The notes under the pieces: generated by a model
Databases searched by the model: none
What the model saw: the letters and a program-made list of their open reading frames with translations, nothing else
What the model was told of the DNA's origin: nothing
Source of the DNA: Desulfitibacter alkalitolerans DSM 16504
Lineage (GTDB): Bacteria; Bacillota; DSM-16504; Desulfitibacterales; Desulfitibacteraceae
Assembly (NCBI RefSeq): GCF_000620305.1
Contig: NZ_KK211100.1
Span: 618,735 to 682,734, forward strand
DNA: 64,000 nt
Direction: 5' to 3'
Program-made: the position numbers and the translations under genes
In this document: positions 41,659 to 49,988 of the stretch, in pieces
Layout of the letters: every line of letters begins with the position of its first letter
How positions within the stretch are numbered: the stretch's first letter is position 1

Positions 41659-42828
41659 CTATAAATAATTAAGTGCTTTTACCGGATCTAGATTTGCTGC
41701 CCTGACTGCAGGATATACACTTGCCATAACTCCTACCATTACTGTTAAAACTAGCACCCATAAGCCTACAACGGGACTCCAAGTAATATTGCCTTGAATA
41801 TCAGCTATTATGGGTGCTGCAAAGACAACTATTATCATACCAATAAGATATCCGCCAGCTCCAGCCATGGCACTAAGAATTCCTGCTTCATAAAAGATGA
41901 TTGACATGATATGCTTTTTCCTAAAGCCATATGCTCGAAAAATACCTATTTCCCAGGTTCTTTCCTTTACAGAGGACATCATGGTTGTACCCATAATTAA
42001 AGAGCCGATTACAATGATTACCACGGTTACCATAAAGGCAATCCGTGCAAAATGCTCAACTATTACCCTTCTCCCTTCGGCTGCATCCTGAACCCTTGTA
42101 CCTGCCAGACCAATATCTTTTTGTCTAAGCTCATTTACAAGAAAATCAGCCGTCTCAGCTCCCTGGCTGCCTGGTATAACCACTTCTGCCATGCTTAATA
42201 AACCCTCATTATTTGTTGCTCTTTGCAGCTTATCCAGGGAGAGGTAGAGCAGATAATCCTCCTGGGAACCCAGCTCATCTAGTATTCCTGCCACATGAAA
42301 CTCCTCATCAAAAATTACTAGAGTGTCCCCCACTTCCAGTTCCAGTCTTTGGGCCAATTGTAACCCAAGTAATGCCTGGTTTTCTGAATTAGGATAGGCT
42401 CCTGTTACCTGCCAATAGTTCTTCACATTAATTTCTTCAGCAAAATCAATACCCAGGACCAGTAAAGAATCCCCTTCAGCAGTTGTGCCGCTAGCCACTA
42501 GCTTTGGGGCAATTGTTTCCACCTGATCCCAGGACGGCAAATAAGACATGGTATAAAGCTTTTCGGCCGGGAATAAATCTGGTTCCTTGCCAATATCCTC
42601 AGCTACAGTTATACCCCTGTAGGAAAGGGAGAACCTTTCCTGGTCTTGAGTTATTATAACCCTTGTTCCCACCCTGTCAAAATGCTCCTTTAACTCTGAC
42701 TCCATGGCAGCAGTAATGGAAAATAAAGCAACTATAGTCGCAGTCCCAATTAACATTCCTAACATAAGAAACATATATTTTATTTTTCTAACCTTTAAAT
42801 TTGCTAATGCAATATTTATTAGGCTCAA
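41659..42828 (-). CDS. FtsX/MacB-type ABC permease, last gene of a DUF2318-linked operon
   Basis: 389 residues: N-terminal helix (KIKYMFLMLGMLIGTATIVALFS region), a large extracytoplasmic MacB-like domain (about 45-265), then three helices with VKERTWEIGIFRAYGFRKKHIM and a C-terminal AVRAANLDPVKALNYL. Such proteins act in mechanotransmission or export rather than import. Paralogous to 43587-44741; the two flank the ATPase gene and form a heterodimer. Confidence 0.88.
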   Translation of the reverse strand: MSLINIALANLKVRKIKYMFLMLGMLIGTATIVALFSITAAMESELKEHFDRVGTRVIITQDQERFSLSYRGITVAEDIGKEPDLFPAEKLYTMSYLPSWDQVETIAPKLVASGTTAEGDSLLVLGIDFAEEINVKNYWQVTGAYPNSENQALLGLQLAQRLELEVGDTLVIFDEEFHVAGILDELGSQEDYLLYLSLDKLQRATNNEGLLSMAEVVIPGSQGAETADFLVNELRQKDIGLAGTRVQDAAEGRRVIVEHFARIAFMVTVVIIVIGSLIMGTTMMSSVKERTWEIGIFRAYGFRKKHIMSIIFYEAGILSAMAGAGGYLIGMIIVVFAAPIIADIQGNITWSPVVGLWVLVLTVMVGVMASVYPAVRAANLDPVKALNYL

Positions 42829-42857
42829 TTTATAAGACCCTGCCCTTCACTAATATA

Positions 42858-43556
42858 TCAGTAGCGTTCTTCTGCTTCTATCTCCCCATCTCTTATAAAT
42901 ACAGCTCTTTTTACAAAGTCCAGATTTTCCTTGTTATGAGTCACCATGATTATTGTATAATTCTCTTCATTAACCTTTTGGAACAGTTCCATTATCTCCA
43001 AGCTGGTTTTTGCATCAAGGGCCCCTGTTGGCTCATCTGCAAAAACAATAGGGGGATCATTTACAAGGGCCCTGGCTATGGCTACCCTTTCCTGTTCCCC
43101 GCCAGAAAGCTCATTTGGCAGTCTCTTAAGCTTATTCCCCAGGCCAACCTTTTCCAACAGGCCTTGGGCCTTTTCTGTCTGTTCCCTGCTGGACTTACTG
43201 CTTATTGCCAGTGGAAGCATGACATTTTCCACTGCTGACAAGTAGGGAATTAAATGAAACTGCTGAAAAACAAACCCCATATATGTGCTTCGAAAATCAG
43301 CTCTTCTTTCAGTAGAAAGATTGTAAATATCTATGCCATCTATGAAAACCGTCCCATGGGTTGGCGGATTAAGTGCCCCAAGAATTGTTAAAAGGGTGCT
43401 CTTTCCTGAGCCAGACGGTCCCATGAGAGCTACAAATTCACCATTTTCTATTGTAAGGTTAAGGTTATTTAAAGCCTTGACCTGTTCGCCTCCACTTTGG
43501 TATATCTTTGAAAGATTACTGACCTCTATTAGATCTTTTAAAGCCTTTTTTCCCAT
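42858..43556 (-). CDS. MacB/LolD-type ABC ATPase
   Basis: 232 residues, single nucleotide-binding domain: GPSGSGKSTLL, FVFQQFHLIPYLSAVENV, LSGGEQERVAIARAL, IVFADEPTGALD, MVTHNKENL. The ribosome site CAAGGAGG includes the residual IS110-type scar at 43569-43588. Energises the two FtsX-like permeases. Confidence 0.92.
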   Translation of the reverse strand: MGKKALKDLIEVSNLSKIYQSGGEQVKALNNLNLTIENGEFVALMGPSGSGKSTLLTILGALNPPTHGTVFIDGIDIYNLSTERRADFRSTYMGFVFQQFHLIPYLSAVENVMLPLAISSKSSREQTEKAQGLLEKVGLGNKLKRLPNELSGGEQERVAIARALVNDPPIVFADEPTGALDAKTSLEIMELFQKVNEENYTIIMVTHNKENLDFVKRAVFIRDGEIEAEERY

Positions 43557-43568
43557 AATAAACCTCCT

Positions 43569-43588
43569 TGTATACTGGAAGCAGCACT
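43569..43588 (+). mobile_element. 20-bp scar resembling the IS110 left end
   Basis: Between CT dinucleotides (43567-43568 and 43587-43588) lies TGTATACTGGAAGCAGCA. It copies the IS left end TGTATACT-NNN-AGCAGC; counting the shared target bases, 20 of 23 positions from 43563 equal 9907-9929. Removing it with one CT leaves CCTCCTAAAT, read on the minus strand as ATTTAGGAGG: the stop TAG of the upstream permease would then overlap the Shine-Dalgarno of the ATPase, a normal operon junction. It is read as a leftover of an IS110-family insertion and internal deletion. Confidence 0.6.
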
Positions 43589-44741
43589 AAATATGTCGCA
43601 GGGCTTCCACTGGATCAAGCCTGGCAGCTTTTGCTGCAGGGTATGCACTTGACAAAAGACTTAAGACTAAAGCCATTACAATTGTAATTCCCCCAATGAA
43701 AAAGTCCCATTCAATGGTTACTTCTATTCCCGCAGCACTAGAAATCAAAGCGCTGGCTGTAAGGTTGCCTGCTATATAGCCTAAAATACCACCAACCAAA
43801 CCTAGTATTAAAGCTTCAGTTAAAAATATTTCAATAATATTCCTTTGTCTAAAACCAATTGCACGAAAGATTCCTATTTCCTTTGTTCTTTCTTTAACTG
43901 AACTAATGACCGTTACTAGTATTAAAAGGGAACCTATTAAGAAAACAACAAAAGCAACTGCAGCAGAAAATTTATTGAATCTGTCCACGACCTCAGCCCT
44001 GGCCTTTACTGCTTCACCTAAGGCAGTAGCCCTGGCATGGGGCAGGGCGTTATTTATGTCCATAACTATTTCTTCAATTGGACATGTGGTACAGTAAGCA
44101 GCCACTTCAATTAAAGACAAGCTGTCATCAAGATCAGCTAACCTTTGTACAGCTAACAGCTGCATGAATACTAATCCATCCTCCTCACTTCCCTGGGGAT
44201 GGAGTACAGCAGCAGCATTAAAGGCCTCTCCTTCAATCTCAATGGTATCCCCTGGTTTAATGCCAAGGATAATGGCTGCATCAGCCCCCAGCAAAACGTC
44301 CTGTACCCCCCGGGGTCTTTCACCGTCCATGGTCCACCAGGGCTTTAAAGCCAGCTCCTGTGGAAAATCCACACCCATAACAACCGCCTTTTGCCCCTGA
44401 ATTGTTAAAGGCGTTAAAAGCTTTGGAGCTACTGTAGCTATATTATCACTATTAGGAATAGTGTTGATGGCTATAATATCGTCATTAGCTAAAAACTGTT
44501 TATCCTGACCTCCACTAACTCTAACCCCTCCATATGATAAGCTCATATCCTTGGAATCAGGTATTACCATCACATTGGCACCTATTTCGTCAAATCTATC
44601 TGCTAGTTCTACATTTAATGTGGCTGTAGAAGTATAGAGTGTAACAATGGTTCCTACAGCAAGGATAATCCCCAGAACCATAAAAATCGCTTTAATTGGG
44701 CGGCGTTTTAAATTTTTTAATGCAATGGAATCAACCCTCAT
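43587..44741 (-). CDS. FtsX/MacB-type ABC permease
   Basis: 384 residues with the same layout as 41659-42828: N-terminal helix (FMVLGIILAVGTIVTLY), MacB-like ectodomain, VKERTKEIGIFRAIGFRQRNII and AAKAARLDPVEALRHI. The ectodomain has a CTTC pair (AAYCTTCPIEEI) absent from its paralogue, possibly a redox or metal site. It follows the DUF2318 gene by seven bp. Confidence 0.88.
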   Translation of the reverse strand: MRVDSIALKNLKRRPIKAIFMVLGIILAVGTIVTLYTSTATLNVELADRFDEIGANVMVIPDSKDMSLSYGGVRVSGGQDKQFLANDDIIAINTIPNSDNIATVAPKLLTPLTIQGQKAVVMGVDFPQELALKPWWTMDGERPRGVQDVLLGADAAIILGIKPGDTIEIEGEAFNAAAVLHPQGSEEDGLVFMQLLAVQRLADLDDSLSLIEVAAYCTTCPIEEIVMDINNALPHARATALGEAVKARAEVVDRFNKFSAAVAFVVFLIGSLLILVTVISSVKERTKEIGIFRAIGFRQRNIIEIFLTEALILGLVGGILGYIAGNLTASALISSAAGIEVTIEWDFFIGGITIVMALVLSLLSSAYPAAKAARLDPVEALRHI

Positions 44742-44748
44742 TTAACTA

Positions 44749-45345
44749 TCACCTCGCTGCACTTAAATCCCTTGGCGTCCATGACCTTATATCCAGTTCA
44801 TTAATAATAATGTTTCCATCTACCACTTCATAGTCTATCTCTTCAGGCGGGTAATCCATACATCCACCTGTAATCCCTTTCATTGTAGCTAATTCCCATC
44901 TTGTATTACAGCTGTCGCATATTAGCTGCTCACCATTTATATGGAAGCTTTGGGAACGGCAGGGTTCACAAAAGGAAATGGCAGCAACTAATCTTCCTGA
45001 TGGATTAACATATGACATTAATGGCAAACGGAAGCCATCCTTGTTATATTCAGTGTATATGAAGCCATTTTCACTTACATGTTCTAGAGGGATAATGACC
45101 TTTCCATCTTCCACCATAAGTTCTATGTTGGTTTGGGTTAATACCTTATCAGTATAATCCATACTTTGTCCAAAGGTATAGTTTCCACCTTCCCATCTAA
45201 CTTCACTTGGGGTCTCTCCAGTCATCTTGATATAAGCACCTGCAGCAGCAAATATTACAAGAAAAACAAGTACTCCTGTGAAAACCCTGTTTCCCCCTAT
45301 TTTTTTATTTTGCTTTTCCATGAATTCTTTTTTCTTCTGGGACAT
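44749..45345 (-). CDS. DUF2318 membrane-anchored protein with Cys clusters
   Basis: 198 residues: one N-terminal helix (VFTGVLVFLVIFAAAGAYI) and an outside domain with SFCEPCRSQSFHI, CDSCNTRWELATMKGITGGCMD, the DUF2318 metal- or Fe-S-binding pattern. DUF2318 proteins commonly accompany FTR1 iron permeases and FtsX-ABC sets; the Campylobacter p19 locus (cj1658-cj1663) is the comparison I recall. Here FTR1 and P19 are absent, so only the accessory part is encoded. First gene of the operon. Confidence 0.85.
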   Translation of the reverse strand: MSQKKKEFMEKQNKKIGGNRVFTGVLVFLVIFAAAGAYIKMTGETPSEVRWEGGNYTFGQSMDYTDKVLTQTNIELMVEDGKVIIPLEHVSENGFIYTEYNKDGFRLPLMSYVNPSGRLVAAISFCEPCRSQSFHINGEQLICDSCNTRWELATMKGITGGCMDYPPEEIDYEVVDGNIIINELDIRSWTPRDLSAAR

Positions 45346-45574
45346 GCTAACTCCTCCATCTCCTTATTTTTACTCCATATTTAAGTCTTATTAAATAATA
45401 ACAAATAATTGTGATATTTTTGTGTGCTTTTATAAAAAAATTGTATTAGACAAACACCAATAAATAGCCCTGGAATATAATACTATCAGCTTAAAGACAT
45501 TAGACGTGGTTAACTTTTTTATTCGCATCTATATATTTATCATTATATTCATCATTTGAAGGGAGGAATTATTG

Positions 45575-46336
45575 TTGGATCAGGATGCTATTGTCAAGGT
45601 TAGTAATTTGTCAGTTTCCTATAATGGCAAGGTTGCCTTTTCAAGTATATCCTTTTCTGCTGCTCCTAAGCAAATAATTGGTATTATCGGACCCAATGGG
45701 GCAGGTAAATCAACATTAATAAAAGCCATAATGGGGTTAGTCCAGGCAGACGAGGGATGTGTAGAAATTATGAATCAGACTCTTACAAAAGCATGCAAGA
45801 GAATTGCCTATGTTCCCCAAAGAAACTCTATAGATTTTGACTTTCCTGTACTAGTGGAAGACGTTGTACTTATGGGGAGGTTTCCCCATTTAAAATGGTG
45901 GGAGTTTCCCGGCAAAAGAGATTATGAATTGGTCAGGGAGTGTTTGAAGCAGGTTGACATGGTTGATTATTGCAAAAGGCAAATTGGTCAGCTGTCAGGC
46001 GGGCAGCAGCAGAGGGTCTTTCTTGCTAGAGCTTTGGCTCAGGAGGCAGAATTGTTTTTTCTGGATGAGCCCTTCGCAGGCATAGATATGGCTTCAGAAA
46101 ACATGATTATGAAGCTTTTAAAGGATTTACGAGACAGGGGCAAAACACTTTTTGTAGTACACCATGATTTAAGTAAAGCTGAAACCTATTTTGACAGCTT
46201 GATACTGCTGAAAAATAAGCTCATAGCTTATGGCAAGAAGGATGAAGTATTCCAAATTGACAGGTTAAAGGAGGCCTATGATGGCAAAGTTGCAACCTTT
46301 CCAGGTAAAGAACAGCTCATGGTGGTGAACAGTTAA
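45575..46336 (+). CDS. metal ABC importer ATPase (MntB/ZnuC-like)
   Basis: About 253 residues. GPNGAGKSTLIKAIMG, VPQRNSIDFDFPVLVEDVV, LSGGQQQRVFLARALA, LFFLDEPFAGID and VVHHDLSKA are complete. Two TTG codons (45572, 45575) can start it; the second has the better eight-base spacing from GGGAGG. The permease ATG follows its stop directly. Cluster-9 metal importer. Confidence 0.9.
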   Translation: MDQDAIVKVSNLSVSYNGKVAFSSISFSAAPKQIIGIIGPNGAGKSTLIKAIMGLVQADEGCVEIMNQTLTKACKRIAYVPQRNSIDFDFPVLVEDVVLMGRFPHLKWWEFPGKRDYELVRECLKQVDMVDYCKRQIGQLSGGQQQRVFLARALAQEAELFFLDEPFAGIDMASENMIMKLLKDLRDRGKTLFVVHHDLSKAETYFDSLILLKNKLIAYGKKDEVFQIDRLKEAYDGKVATFPGKEQLMVVNS

Positions 46337-47203
46337 ATGGAAAATCTAGCCTTCTTTTTTGACGCCGTCTTTAGATATCAATACCTTCAAAATGCAATGC
46401 TTGCCGGCATTTTGGTAGGAATCATATGCGGCTTGACAGGTTGTTTTATTATTCTTAGGGGCATGGCTTTAATGGGGGATGCAATTTCCCATGCTGTTCT
46501 TCCCGGGGTAGTAATAGCCTACATGTGGGGATTTAGTTTTTTCCTGGGAGCCGTGGCTACTGGGGTTTTGACAGCCCTGGGAATTGGCTACATATCGCAA
46601 AACAGCAAAATAAAGGATGATACTGCAATTGGCATCATGTTTACTGCAGCCTTCGCCCTGGGAGTTGTATTGATAACAATGAGAAGGGGAACCGGTGTTG
46701 ACCTGTGGCACATACTATTTGGCAATGTCCTGGCAGTCTCTAGAGGCGACTTATGGATGACCTTTTCCATAGGTGTTTTAATAGTAATTTGCATTGTGAT
46801 ATTTTACAAACAGCTGCTTTTAAGCACCTTTGATCCAACCATGGCCCAGGCAGTAGGGTTACCAACAAGACTTATCCATTATTCTTTAATGCTTGTTTTG
46901 TCTCTTGTAACAGTTGCATCTTTAAAAACAGTAGGCATAGTTTTAGTTGTTGCCATGCTTATAACACCTGGTGCAACAGCTTACCTCCTCACCTATCGGC
47001 TGCCTACCATGCTTTTGCTATCTGTTTTTTTTGGGGTTATATCGTCTGCGGCAGGGGTCTATTTTTCATTCATCTATGATGTGGCAACAGGGGCTTCAAT
47101 AGTACTAGTTGCTTCCCTATTGTTTTTCTTAAGCTTCTTGTTTTCCCCAAAACAAGGAATTTTAGTTCATAAAGTTTTGGCGCAAAAGATAAAAGACAAT
47201 TAA
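46337..47203 (+). CDS. metal ABC importer permease (MntC/ZnuB-like)
   Basis: 288 residues, about eight helices, ABC-3 family: LQNAMLAGILVGIICGLTGCFIILRGMALMGDAISHAVLPG is the family N-terminus (motif spread over residues 16-56), and KTVGIVLVVAMLITPGATAYLLT the C-terminal signature. The ATG abuts the ATPase stop codon. Confidence 0.9.
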   Translation: MENLAFFFDAVFRYQYLQNAMLAGILVGIICGLTGCFIILRGMALMGDAISHAVLPGVVIAYMWGFSFFLGAVATGVLTALGIGYISQNSKIKDDTAIGIMFTAAFALGVVLITMRRGTGVDLWHILFGNVLAVSRGDLWMTFSIGVLIVICIVIFYKQLLLSTFDPTMAQAVGLPTRLIHYSLMLVLSLVTVASLKTVGIVLVVAMLITPGATAYLLTYRLPTMLLLSVFFGVISSAAGVYFSFIYDVATGASIVLVASLLFFLSFLFSPKQGILVHKVLAQKIKDN

Positions 47204-47222
47204 AAAGGAGAATTAAGGAGAC

Positions 47223-48155
47223 ATGGGCAAGTTAATTATTGTTAAAAAGAAAAGCTTTCTGCTAATTGCTTTGATAATTGCTTTTATTTTTACAGGTGGA
47301 TGCGGTGTGAAAAATGATACAGGAAACCAGAGTAATGTTGAGCAACAAACTTTGAAAATAGCAGCAAGTATATCAATCCTGGCTGACTTAATAGAAAATG
47401 TTGTGGGTGATAAGGGCACTGTGGAATATATTGTTCCCATAGGTGAAAACCCACATGATTACGAAATGCTTCCCAGTGAACTTCAAAAAGTTACAGATGC
47501 TGATGTATTCTTCATTAACGGGTTCGGTCTAGAAGGTGGCATGGTAAGGATTATTGGTAACGTGGCAAACACACCTGTTGTTTCTTTATCAGAAGGGATT
47601 ACTCCCATACCTTTAGTGGGTGATGACGCACCCGATCCCCATGCGTGGTTAGATGCAAGTCTGGTGATAACCTATGTAATGAATATAAGAGACACTCTTA
47701 TTTCATTGGATCCTAGTAATGAACAGGAGTATGTGCACAATGCTGAGGTATATATAAATCAGCTGAATGAGCTTGACATTTGGATTAGAGAGCAAGTTGC
47801 AATTATACCTCAAGCTAAAAGGGTAATAGTTATAAGCGAAAATGCCTTTAAGTACTATGGAAAAGCTTATGGCTTTCAAACCGAAGGTATCTGGGAGCTA
47901 AACTCCCACGAAGAAGGCACTCCCCGGCAAATATCTAGCGTAGTGGATTTAGTAACAAACAAAGGCCTTCCAGCGGTTTTTGTGGAAACTACTGTGGATA
48001 GAAGATACATGCAAACCATCTCCAATGAAACTGGAGTTCCTATCGCAGGTGCGGTCTATACAGATGCACTGGGACACAAGGGGAGTGGAGCAGATACCTA
48101 TATTAATATGATGAAGTATAACACAGAAATATTTGTAAAGGGTCTAGGTAATTAG
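47223..48155 (+). CDS. metal-binding lipoprotein of the PsaA/MntA cluster-9 family
   Basis: 310 residues. Lipoprotein signal 1-26 ends FTGGCG. Metal ligands fit the Mn2+ class: His in GENPHDYEMLPS, His in DPHAWLDAS, Glu in VISENAFKYYGKAYG (where zinc proteins carry His), and Asp in AVYTDALGHKGSGADTY. The His-rich loop of ZnuA is missing. Mn2+ or Fe2+ is therefore the expected cargo. Ends the three-gene operon before a terminator. Confidence 0.88.
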   Translation: MGKLIIVKKKSFLLIALIIAFIFTGGCGVKNDTGNQSNVEQQTLKIAASISILADLIENVVGDKGTVEYIVPIGENPHDYEMLPSELQKVTDADVFFINGFGLEGGMVRIIGNVANTPVVSLSEGITPIPLVGDDAPDPHAWLDASLVITYVMNIRDTLISLDPSNEQEYVHNAEVYINQLNELDIWIREQVAIIPQAKRVIVISENAFKYYGKAYGFQTEGIWELNSHEEGTPRQISSVVDLVTNKGLPAVFVETTVDRRYMQTISNETGVPIAGAVYTDALGHKGSGADTYINMMKYNTEIFVKGLGN

Positions 48156-48196
48156 TCATAAATAGAAAATCCAATTCATAGATTATATTAATTTAT

Positions 48197-48224
48197 TGGG
48201 AGTTAGCAGCTCCCAGTCTTTTTT
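48197..48224 (+). terminator. intrinsic terminator after the metal importer operon
   Basis: TGGGAG (48197-48202) and CTCCCA (48210-48215) with a seven-base loop, then GTCTTTTTT. Forty-two bases after the stop. Confidence 0.88.
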
Positions 48225-48312
48225 ACAAAACATGCGCAGCCGCTGTCATTGAATGATATAGGGAAAATTCACCTGAGTTCAGGAATCTTGTTAAAAAGGA
48301 GTCAATATTAAT

Positions 48313-49440
48313 ATGAGAAGCTGTATTAAATTACTCATGTTAATCTTCATTCTATTACCCATATTAACATTTTTTTTTACCATGACAAATGTAGGACTAG
48401 CTTCTGTTACATCTAACGAACCCTTATACATCACAGTAAAGGGTAAGGTTACAGGTAGTTCTATTCAAGAAAAAAGTAGTGAAGCAAGGGGAACAGGTCA
48501 GCTTGTAACTGTCAGGATATTATCGGGAAAATATAGCGGAAATACTATACAGCTCAATAACAGCTTACTTATCAGCCCCTGGCCAAACATCAAGTTAAAT
48601 ACTGGGGATAGGGTTGTACTAACCCTTGAAGAAAGAGAGGGCAGGGTTACCAATGCATACGTAAGTGATTATGGGAGAAGCAATTCAATTTATATTTTAA
48701 TCGGTTCATATGTTATATTGCTCATTATGATTGGAGGCAGAAAGGGCATTAAGGCTATTGTGGCACTTGGCATAACTTGTTTAGTCCTTGTAGTAATACT
48801 GCTTCCCCTCATATTAAATGGTCATAACCCCTTGATTCTTACTATAATCATTCTTGCCCTCATAACACTTATCACCATGCCCATTATTGGCGGATTAAAC
48901 AGAAAAACCTGGTCTGCTACCCTAGGTACAATTTGCGGGGTAATAATAGCAGGACTCATAGCATTTTTTTCCGGGACTATTTTTCATCTAACGGGTTTTA
49001 TTGATGATGGTGCCCAGGACCTGTTATTCATGGGCGGCTTAGGCAGCCTTGATCTAAAGGGTCTGTTGTTTGCTGGAATGATAATTGGTGCACTTGGTGC
49101 TACAATGGATGTGGGAATGTCTATTGCCTCTAGTATTGAAGAAGTGAAAAAGGCTAATACCCGTTTATCCATTATTAAGCTGTTTCAGGCAGGCATGAAT
49201 GTTGGAAGAGATATTATGGGTACCATGGCCAACACTCTAATACTGGCCTACGTTGGCAGCTCTCTGCCAATGCTTCTTTTGCTGATAGCTAGTGAAACAT
49301 CTGGAATTAGAATATCTAATTCTGAATTTGTGGCAACGGAGGTGGTTAGGGCACTATCAGGAAGTATTGGCTTAACTTTTACCATCCCAATTACTTCATT
49401 AATATCTGCAGTTTTTCTTAGTAAAAAGGCAGCCGTTTAA
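48313..49440 (+). CDS. YibE/F-family membrane protein
   Basis: 375 residues. An N-terminal helix and an extracytoplasmic OB-like domain (about 35-120, with TGQLVTVRILSGKYSGNTI) precede seven or so helices with LIMIGGRKGIKAIVALG and LIIGALGATMDVGMSIASSIEEV-type motifs of YibE/F. Function is not established; the L. lactis relative was linked to multidrug or bacteriocin-related export. Monocistronic. Confidence 0.85.
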   Translation: MRSCIKLLMLIFILLPILTFFFTMTNVGLASVTSNEPLYITVKGKVTGSSIQEKSSEARGTGQLVTVRILSGKYSGNTIQLNNSLLISPWPNIKLNTGDRVVLTLEEREGRVTNAYVSDYGRSNSIYILIGSYVILLIMIGGRKGIKAIVALGITCLVLVVILLPLILNGHNPLILTIIILALITLITMPIIGGLNRKTWSATLGTICGVIIAGLIAFFSGTIFHLTGFIDDGAQDLLFMGGLGSLDLKGLLFAGMIIGALGATMDVGMSIASSIEEVKKANTRLSIIKLFQAGMNVGRDIMGTMANTLILAYVGSSLPMLLLLIASETSGIRISNSEFVATEVVRALSGSIGLTFTIPITSLISAVFLSKKAAV

Positions 49441-49462
49441 CCATTTCAGTTCTGCCTTTTTT
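49423..49462 (+). terminator. intrinsic terminator overlapping the yibE/F stop
   Basis: AAAAAGGCAG (49423-49432) pairs with CTGCCTTTTTT (49452-49462); the 5' arm lies within the last codons. It has A- and T-tracts on both sides and could serve the facing DUF2325 gene too. Confidence 0.8.
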
Positions 49463-49487
49463 GCTTAGATTGATCTATAACCAATAA

Positions 49488-49760
49488 CTACATTTCCATT
49501 GCATGCTGTATATGTGACCAGGAGCGTTTAGAAAATATGGTTTTTATACCCCTTTCCTGTGCCTGCTGTTTTATCTGACTACAAAGCTGGTGATTAATAT
49601 AATCTGTTAATATCAATATCATATCCAGATTAGATGGCAGATCTCTTGTAAGATCTCCTCGCTTACGACCAGAAATATGCTGTATATCAGTAGCCCCCAC
49701 CTTTTTTAAATTTTTCTTAATTTTTTCAAGCCCGTCTCCACCAACTATTAGAATTGACAT
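49488..49760 (-). CDS. DUF2325-family small protein, Fur-controlled
   Basis: 90 residues: ILIVGGDGLEKIKKNLKK, VGATDIQHISGRKRGDL and ILILTDYINHQLCSQIKQQAQ match DUF2325, a Rossmann-like domain of unknown function often found beside iron genes. A consensus promoter and two Fur-type boxes lie upstream, so it should be made in iron starvation. Has one Cys and several His residues near the C-terminus. Confidence 0.85.
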   Translation of the reverse strand: MSILIVGGDGLEKIKKNLKKVGATDIQHISGRKRGDLTRDLPSNLDMILILTDYINHQLCSQIKQQAQERGIKTIFSKRSWSHIQHAMEM

Positions 49761-49785
49761 ACTAGCACCTCCATTATTATGTAAT

Positions 49786-49800
49786 TGATAACCATTATCA
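49786..49800 (-). promoter_or_regulatory. Fur box 1
   Basis: TGATAACCATTATCA matches the 7-1-7 Fur consensus TGATAATnATTATCA at 13 of the 14 defined positions. It lies in the 5' leader, 26 bp before the DUF2325 start. Confidence 0.75.
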
Positions 49801-49840
49801 GCAACTTGCTTAAAAAATTGCCTTGTTCAAGGCTAATGAT

Positions 49841-49855
49841 TGATAATGATTTTCA
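49841..49855 (-). promoter_or_regulatory. Fur box 2
   Basis: TGATAATGATTTTCA matches the Fur 7-1-7 consensus except for one base, and extends as ATTTTCATTTTC toward the 19-bp form. It lies just downstream of the -10 element, where a bound repressor would block initiation. Confidence 0.75.
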
Positions 49856-49868
49856 TTTTCATATTTAC

Positions 49869-49898
49869 ATTATACTTTGATTTTTTTAAGCTTGTCAA
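49869..49898 (-). promoter_or_regulatory. consensus sigma-A promoter of the DUF2325 gene
   Basis: On the minus strand TTGACA (49893-49898), 18-bp spacer, TATAAT (49869-49874). The expected start near 49862 puts Fur box 2 at about +7 to +21. Confidence 0.85.
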
Positions 49899-49988
49899 TA
49901 CTAATTTTATTAAAAATCAATCTAAAAAAATTGATCTATATGTCCTTATAAGTTCGATTTAGCTTTTATTAATTCAATTTTTTGTTGT

